Shown here: piece after piece, positions 61,538 to 64,000 of the stretch
How the letters are laid out: each line of letters starts with the position of its first letter
Position numbering within the stretch: the stretch's first letter is position 1
Source: Anoxynatronum sibiricum
GTDB taxonomy: Bacteria; Bacillota; Clostridia; Peptostreptococcales; Tindalliaceae
Assembly (NCBI RefSeq): GCF_039414295.1
Contig: NZ_JBCITM010000009.1
Coordinates: 1-64,000 of the forward strand
DNA length: 64,000 nucleotides
Reading direction: 5' to 3'
Notes under the pieces: generated by a model
The model's database searches: none
The model's input: only the letters and a program-made list of their open reading frames with translations
Told to the model about the DNA's origin: nothing
Position numbers and translations under genes: made by a program

Positions 61538-61565
61538 AAAAGCCAGAGGATAACCTCTGGCTTTT
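61538..61565 (-). terminator. Flagellin gene terminator
   Basis: A perfect 12-bp inverted repeat (AAAAGCCAGAGG / CCTCTGGCTTTT) with a 4-base loop, 20 bases past the flagellin stop. The minus-strand 3' arm ends in TTTT. Confidence 0.9.
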
Positions 61566-61585
61566 GTTTTTGCAGCTTGGTTAGT

Positions 61586-62440
61586 TTATCCTAACAGTTG
61601 CAGTACGTTTTGTGGTGCCATATTTGCCTGTGCCAGCATGGAAGTAGCGGCTTGTGACAAAATGTTCTGTTTAGTGAACTCCATCATTTCTTTCGCCATG
61701 TCGACGTCGCGGATACGGGATTCTGAAGCTTGCAGGTTTTCAGATACGTTATCCAAGTTTTTGATGGTGTGCTCAAGACGGTTCTGGATAGCCCCCAGCT
61801 TGGAACGCTCTGCAGATACCTGACGGATACCACTCTCAATTTTAGTGATGGCCATGTCAGCTGCTGTTCGGGTGGAAATATTGATACCAGTACCGGAAAC
61901 CTGACCAGCTACTGCATTTTCACCTTGAACGCCAAGGCTTTCAGCCGTCATTGACTTGATGTTAAGGCTGATGTTTTGGCCGGAGTTGGCGCCGATGTGG
62001 AAGGTCAAGGCTGTTGTTGCTAATCCGCCGCTCAACAGTTTTTGGGTGTTGAACTCAGTATTGTTGGCGATACGTGTCAGTTCTGTAGCCAATTGGTCCA
62101 TTTCGTTTTGAAGAGCGGTTCTGTCAATGGATACGTTGGTATCATTGGCAGACTGAACAGCCAGTTCACGCATTCTTTGCAGAATGGCATGGGATTCGTT
62201 CAGGGCACCTTCAGCAGTTTGAATCAAAGAAATGGAGTCTTGCGCATTTCTGGAAGCCATGTTCAAACCACGGATCTGGCCTCTCATTTTTTCGGAGATG
62301 GAAAGACCGGCAGCGTCGTCACCAGCGCGGTTGATTCTGAAACCGGATGCCAGCTTTTCAGTAGCCTTTGCTACAGAGTTGTTGTTCAAGCCCAGTTGAC
62401 GGTGGGAGTTCATAGCCATCATGTTGTTATTAATTCTCAT
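61586..62440 (-). CDS. hag: Flagellin
   Basis: A 284-residue flagellin, the filament subunit. The D0/D1 N-terminus (MRINNNMMAMNSHRQLGLN, LASGFRINRAGDDAAGL, MRGQIRGLNMASRNAQDSI) and C-terminus (RDVDMAKEMMEFTKQNIL, ending NVLQLLG) are complete; the variable D2 part is only about 60 residues (150-210). It contains several Ser/Thr, for example SGTGINISTRT near 180, that could be glycosylated by the Maf proteins. AAGGAGG lies 8 bases before the ATG. SigD promoter, CsrA sites and a strong terminator make it a single-gene unit. Confidence 0.97.
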   Translation of the reverse strand: MRINNNMMAMNSHRQLGLNNNSVAKATEKLASGFRINRAGDDAAGLSISEKMRGQIRGLNMASRNAQDSISLIQTAEGALNESHAILQRMRELAVQSANDTNVSIDRTALQNEMDQLATELTRIANNTEFNTQKLLSGGLATTALTFHIGANSGQNISLNIKSMTAESLGVQGENAVAGQVSGTGINISTRTAADMAITKIESGIRQVSAERSKLGAIQNRLEHTIKNLDNVSENLQASESRIRDVDMAKEMMEFTKQNILSQAATSMLAQANMAPQNVLQLLG

Positions 62441-62448
62441 TGTTTATT

Positions 62449-62487
62449 CCTCCTTGAATTGTGGTTCCCGCTGCTGCATCCTTGCAG
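62449..62487 (-). promoter_or_regulatory. Two CsrA binding sites in the flagellin leader
   Basis: Site 1 is a hairpin CTGCA-AGGA-TGCAG (62487-62474) displaying AGGA in the loop, the preferred CsrA form. Site 2 is AAGGAGG (62455-62449), the ribosome site itself, 20 bases away. This matches the double-site design of the Bacillus hag leader, in which CsrA bridging both sites blocks translation. Confidence 0.75.
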
Positions 62488-62521
62488 GTTGCGGTAGATG
62501 GGTTGATAAGGTATAATGCAT

Positions 62522-62540
62522 GTTTTCCGGCCGGGAAAAC
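62522..62540 (-). other. 5' leader hairpin of the flagellin mRNA
   Basis: A 7-bp stem (GTTTTCC / GGAAAAC) with a 5-base GC loop lies about 30 bases downstream of the expected transcription start. It probably protects the 5' end of the message. Confidence 0.5.
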
Positions 62541-62577
62541 GGGTGTTGCAGTACTGCTGATTTGCTTTTCATAACAT

Positions 62578-62604
62578 TTATCGTCTGGCGTGATGGATAC
62601 TTTA
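62578..62604 (-). promoter_or_regulatory. SigD promoter of flagellin
   Basis: Minus strand: TAAA (62604-62601), 15-base spacer, GACGATAA (62585-62578); only one base differs from TAAA-N15-GCCGATAA. It predicts a leader of about 130 bases. Confidence 0.9.
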
Positions 62605-62690
62605 GAGGTTGCATGAAAAAAATTTAGAGAAATTTTCATGGAACACAGAAAACCACCCGTTCCTGCTGGATGGCTTTGTCTGGAAAATAG

Positions 62691-62918
62691 CTATTTGGTT
62701 TTCATCATGTTTTTCAGGGCATCGGTATCGGCTGAATAGCCAGCTGCTTTTTGATTCTCTTCCTGGATTTCCAGGTACACTTCTTTGCGATAGATGTCCA
62801 CATCCCGGGGGGCTTTGATGCCGATTTTCACCTTGCCGTCTTCAATGCCCAGCACTTTGATTTCGATATTGCCGCCCAGAATAATGCTCTCTTCCGGTTT
62901 ACGGGTGAGTACCAGCAT
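62691..62918 (-). CDS. csrA: Translational regulator CsrA
   Basis: A 75-residue RNA-binding dimer: MLVLTRKPEESIILGGNIEI, then VKIGIKAPRDVDIYRKEV, with the RNA-contacting residues of beta-1 and beta-5 (LTR, R44 region) intact. It blocks translation of flagellin mRNA by covering AGGA sites; FliW, encoded 2 bases upstream, titrates it. The last 15 residues (YSADTDALKNMMKTK) are a short extra tail. AAGGGGG lies upstream of the ATG within the fliW end. Confidence 0.96.
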   Translation of the reverse strand: MLVLTRKPEESIILGGNIEIKVLGIEDGKVKIGIKAPRDVDIYRKEVYLEIQEENQKAAGYSADTDALKNMMKTK

Positions 62919-62920
62919 GG

Positions 62921-63451
62921 TTATCGGCCCCCTTCTGCAGGGGTTTCAGGTACGGCAGCAACCGCCTCTGGCGTCGAAGTGTCGGCGGCCTTTGCTGCTT
63001 CCATGAGTTGTTTGCTGGCTGCCAGTTCTTCTTGCACCAGGTGGCGGGTATGGTAGCGGTCGTCCTCCAGCACCACCTGTTTTCCCATAAGGGTGCGGGT
63101 GTTGAGAACAATGGGGGCGGTGAGGTTGATGGTCATTTCCTGCACTTTTTCTGGAATGCGGACAATGCAGAAGATCTGCACGTCTTCCTGCCCCTGAATT
63201 GCCAGCTTTTTCACCACATGCTCCGGCAGGTCAAAGTCGTAATTAAAACGGATGAGGAATGGGTTGGTCACTACAAAGGTGAGGCCTTCCTCCTCAACGG
63301 ACTGGAGCCAGTGGAAAGGCACCTCTGGCTCAGGGTTCTGCACGAGGGCAAAACGTGTCTTTTCCTCGAATCCGGGAATGCCGTCGGGAAAAGTGAGGAT
63401 TTTCGCTTCATCAATGGTGATGGTGCCAAAATGTTTGGTTTCCAGTTGCAT
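62921..63451 (-). CDS. fliW: Flagellar assembly factor FliW
   Basis: A 176-residue protein. MQLETKHFGTITIDEAKILT, FPDGIPGFEEKTRFAL and VTNPFLIRFNYDF are the FliW core (1-145), which binds either flagellin or CsrA. When flagellin is exported FliW frees itself to sequester CsrA, releasing flagellin translation. The core is followed by an unusual 30-residue Ala/Pro/Glu-rich tail (AAKAADTSTPEAVAAVPETP); most FliW end near 150. The ATG at 63451 follows GGAGG by 7 bases; an upstream in-frame start at 63526 lies inside the palindromic repeat and is rejected. Confidence 0.95.
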   Translation of the reverse strand: MQLETKHFGTITIDEAKILTFPDGIPGFEEKTRFALVQNPEPEVPFHWLQSVEEEGLTFVVTNPFLIRFNYDFDLPEHVVKKLAIQGQEDVQIFCIVRIPEKVQEMTINLTAPIVLNTRTLMGKQVVLEDDRYHTRHLVQEELAASKQLMEAAKAADTSTPEAVAAVPETPAEGGR

Positions 63452-63479
63452 GGGGCGGCCTCCTTTTCTGTACAATTGG

Positions 63480-63568
63480 AGGTCACAGTGGGGACGGAGG
63501 TGCAGTGACCCTGGAAAGCGGGTCACAGGTACCTCCGTCCCCCAGTGACCTCGTCCCCACTGTGACCT
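63480..63568. repeat. Nested palindromic repeat (REP/BIME-like) between flgL and fliW
   Basis: A 17-bp inverted repeat, AGGTCACAGTGGGGACG (63480-63496) and its complement (63552-63568), encloses a second one, GGACGGAGGT (63492-63501) / ACCTCCGTCC (63531-63540), and a third GTGACC / GGTCAC. The whole 89 bases could fold as a cruciform. Similar GGGGAC-rich palindromes in Clostridia accompany REP-associated tyrosine transposases; none is in this window. Confidence 0.7.
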
Positions 63569-63634
63569 CTGTGACTCTCTTTAGGATGTGATTTGGGAGC
63601 TATGAATCATATACCCTGTCTTGTCGAACTCTAA

Positions 63635-64000
63635 CTACCGAAGAAAATCCAGCAGTGTGGGTTGAATGATTCTGGCACCAACTGCCAACGCCGAACGATA
63701 GACGTTTTCTTCGTTCATCAGTTCAATAACCACCTGGCTCATGTCGGCGTCTTCAATTTTTGACATCAGGTCTTTGTAATTCAGGGTGTCATCTTCGATG
63801 CGGTTCACAATCAACTCCACCCGGTTGGTTTTGGCACCCACCTCAGACCGGACTGTCAACATGGCATTAATGTGGGCATCAATCTGATTCAGCATGTTGC
63901 TGATATCTTCCTGCTTACCCTCTTTCAGGTTGTCTGACAGTTTATCAAACATCTGGAAAAGGCCTGCTTTCTGCCCCGCTTCGATGTAGTACACTTTTGA
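63635..64000 (-). CDS. flgL: Flagellar hook-filament junction protein FlgL, C-terminal part
   Basis: The 3' end of a gene running off the right edge; 121 codons are visible. Residues at the end (NRVELIVNRIEDDTLNYKDL, SKIEDADMSQVVIELM, SALAVGARIIQPTLLDFL) form the flagellin-like C-terminal D0/D1 helices of FlgL. FlgL joins hook to filament. The order flgL-fliW-csrA-hag is standard in Clostridia and Bacillus and supports the call over a second flagellin. The start lies outside the window. Confidence 0.9.
   Translation of the reverse strand, partial: SKVYYIEAGQKAGLFQMFDKLSDNLKEGKQEDISNMLNQIDAHINAMLTVRSEVGAKTNRVELIVNRIEDDTLNYKDLMSKIEDADMSQVVIELMNEENVYRSALAVGARIIQPTLLDFLR

Overview
The window comes from a flagellated, low-to-mid G+C Gram-positive anaerobe of the Clostridia type. 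The evidence is the CsrA/FliW/flagellin arrangement, SigD-type flagellar promoters, AGGAGG ribosome sites with frequent TTG and GTG starts, and Sps/Pse-type sugar genes. A relative of alkaliphilic Clostridia is a guess. No rRNA, tRNA, CRISPR array, prophage or transposase gene was seen. About 48 kb (13.7-62.4 kb) reads on the minus strand and is essentially one flagellar glycosylation island bounded by flagellar genes.

Left flank (1-14.9 kb): a GntR/UTRA regulator; a SigD-driven flaG-fliD-fliT/flgN-like operon on the minus strand; a class IV aminotransferase and the ychF ATPase on the plus strand; a complete Dpp/Opp-type peptide ABC transporter operon with a structured leader; a solitary AAA/DUF4143 ATPase; and mtnK (methylthioribose kinase).

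Island part 1 (15-28.1 kb): a CgeB-like glycosyltransferase, a YjfB motility peptide, a fused MNT-HEPN-like protein, a tandem GNAT, a long FliS with its own SigD promoter, then pseC, an SDR, ugd, two broken gene remnants, pseG, pseF, a FemAB-like protein, a GNAT (pseH candidate) and pseI. With the pseB-like gene at 56.5 kb these could make CMP-pseudaminic acid from UDP-GlcNAc.

Island part 2 (28.1-48.7 kb): a CDP-alcohol phosphatidyltransferase, a cytidylyltransferase-oxidoreductase fusion, a CDP-glycerol-type transferase and a GT2, the last two with extra Rossmann modules, form a possible CDP-polyol module. Then come wbpA/E/D/B for UDP-2,3-diacetamido-uronic acid, several SDR epimerases, an AsnB-like amidotransferase, methyltransferases and glycosyltransferases, reminiscent of the Bordetella wbm O-antigen locus.

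Island part 3 (47.9-62.4 kb): methyltransferases, an SDR, a C-methyltransferase, an RmlC-like epimerase, and CDP-glucose genes in visible decay (rfbG frameshifted, rfbF fused to the start of another glycosyltransferase and missing its nucleotide-binding N-terminus). Then a large unknown protein, pseB, and two Maf flagellin glycosyltransferases flanking a small unknown gene. The island ends at flagellin, whose leader carries a SigD promoter and CsrA sites, followed upstream by csrA, fliW and a partial flgL. In the inferred scheme the sugar genes make activated glycans, Maf proteins place them on flagellin in the cytoplasm, FliS chaperones export, and FliW-CsrA tunes flagellin translation.
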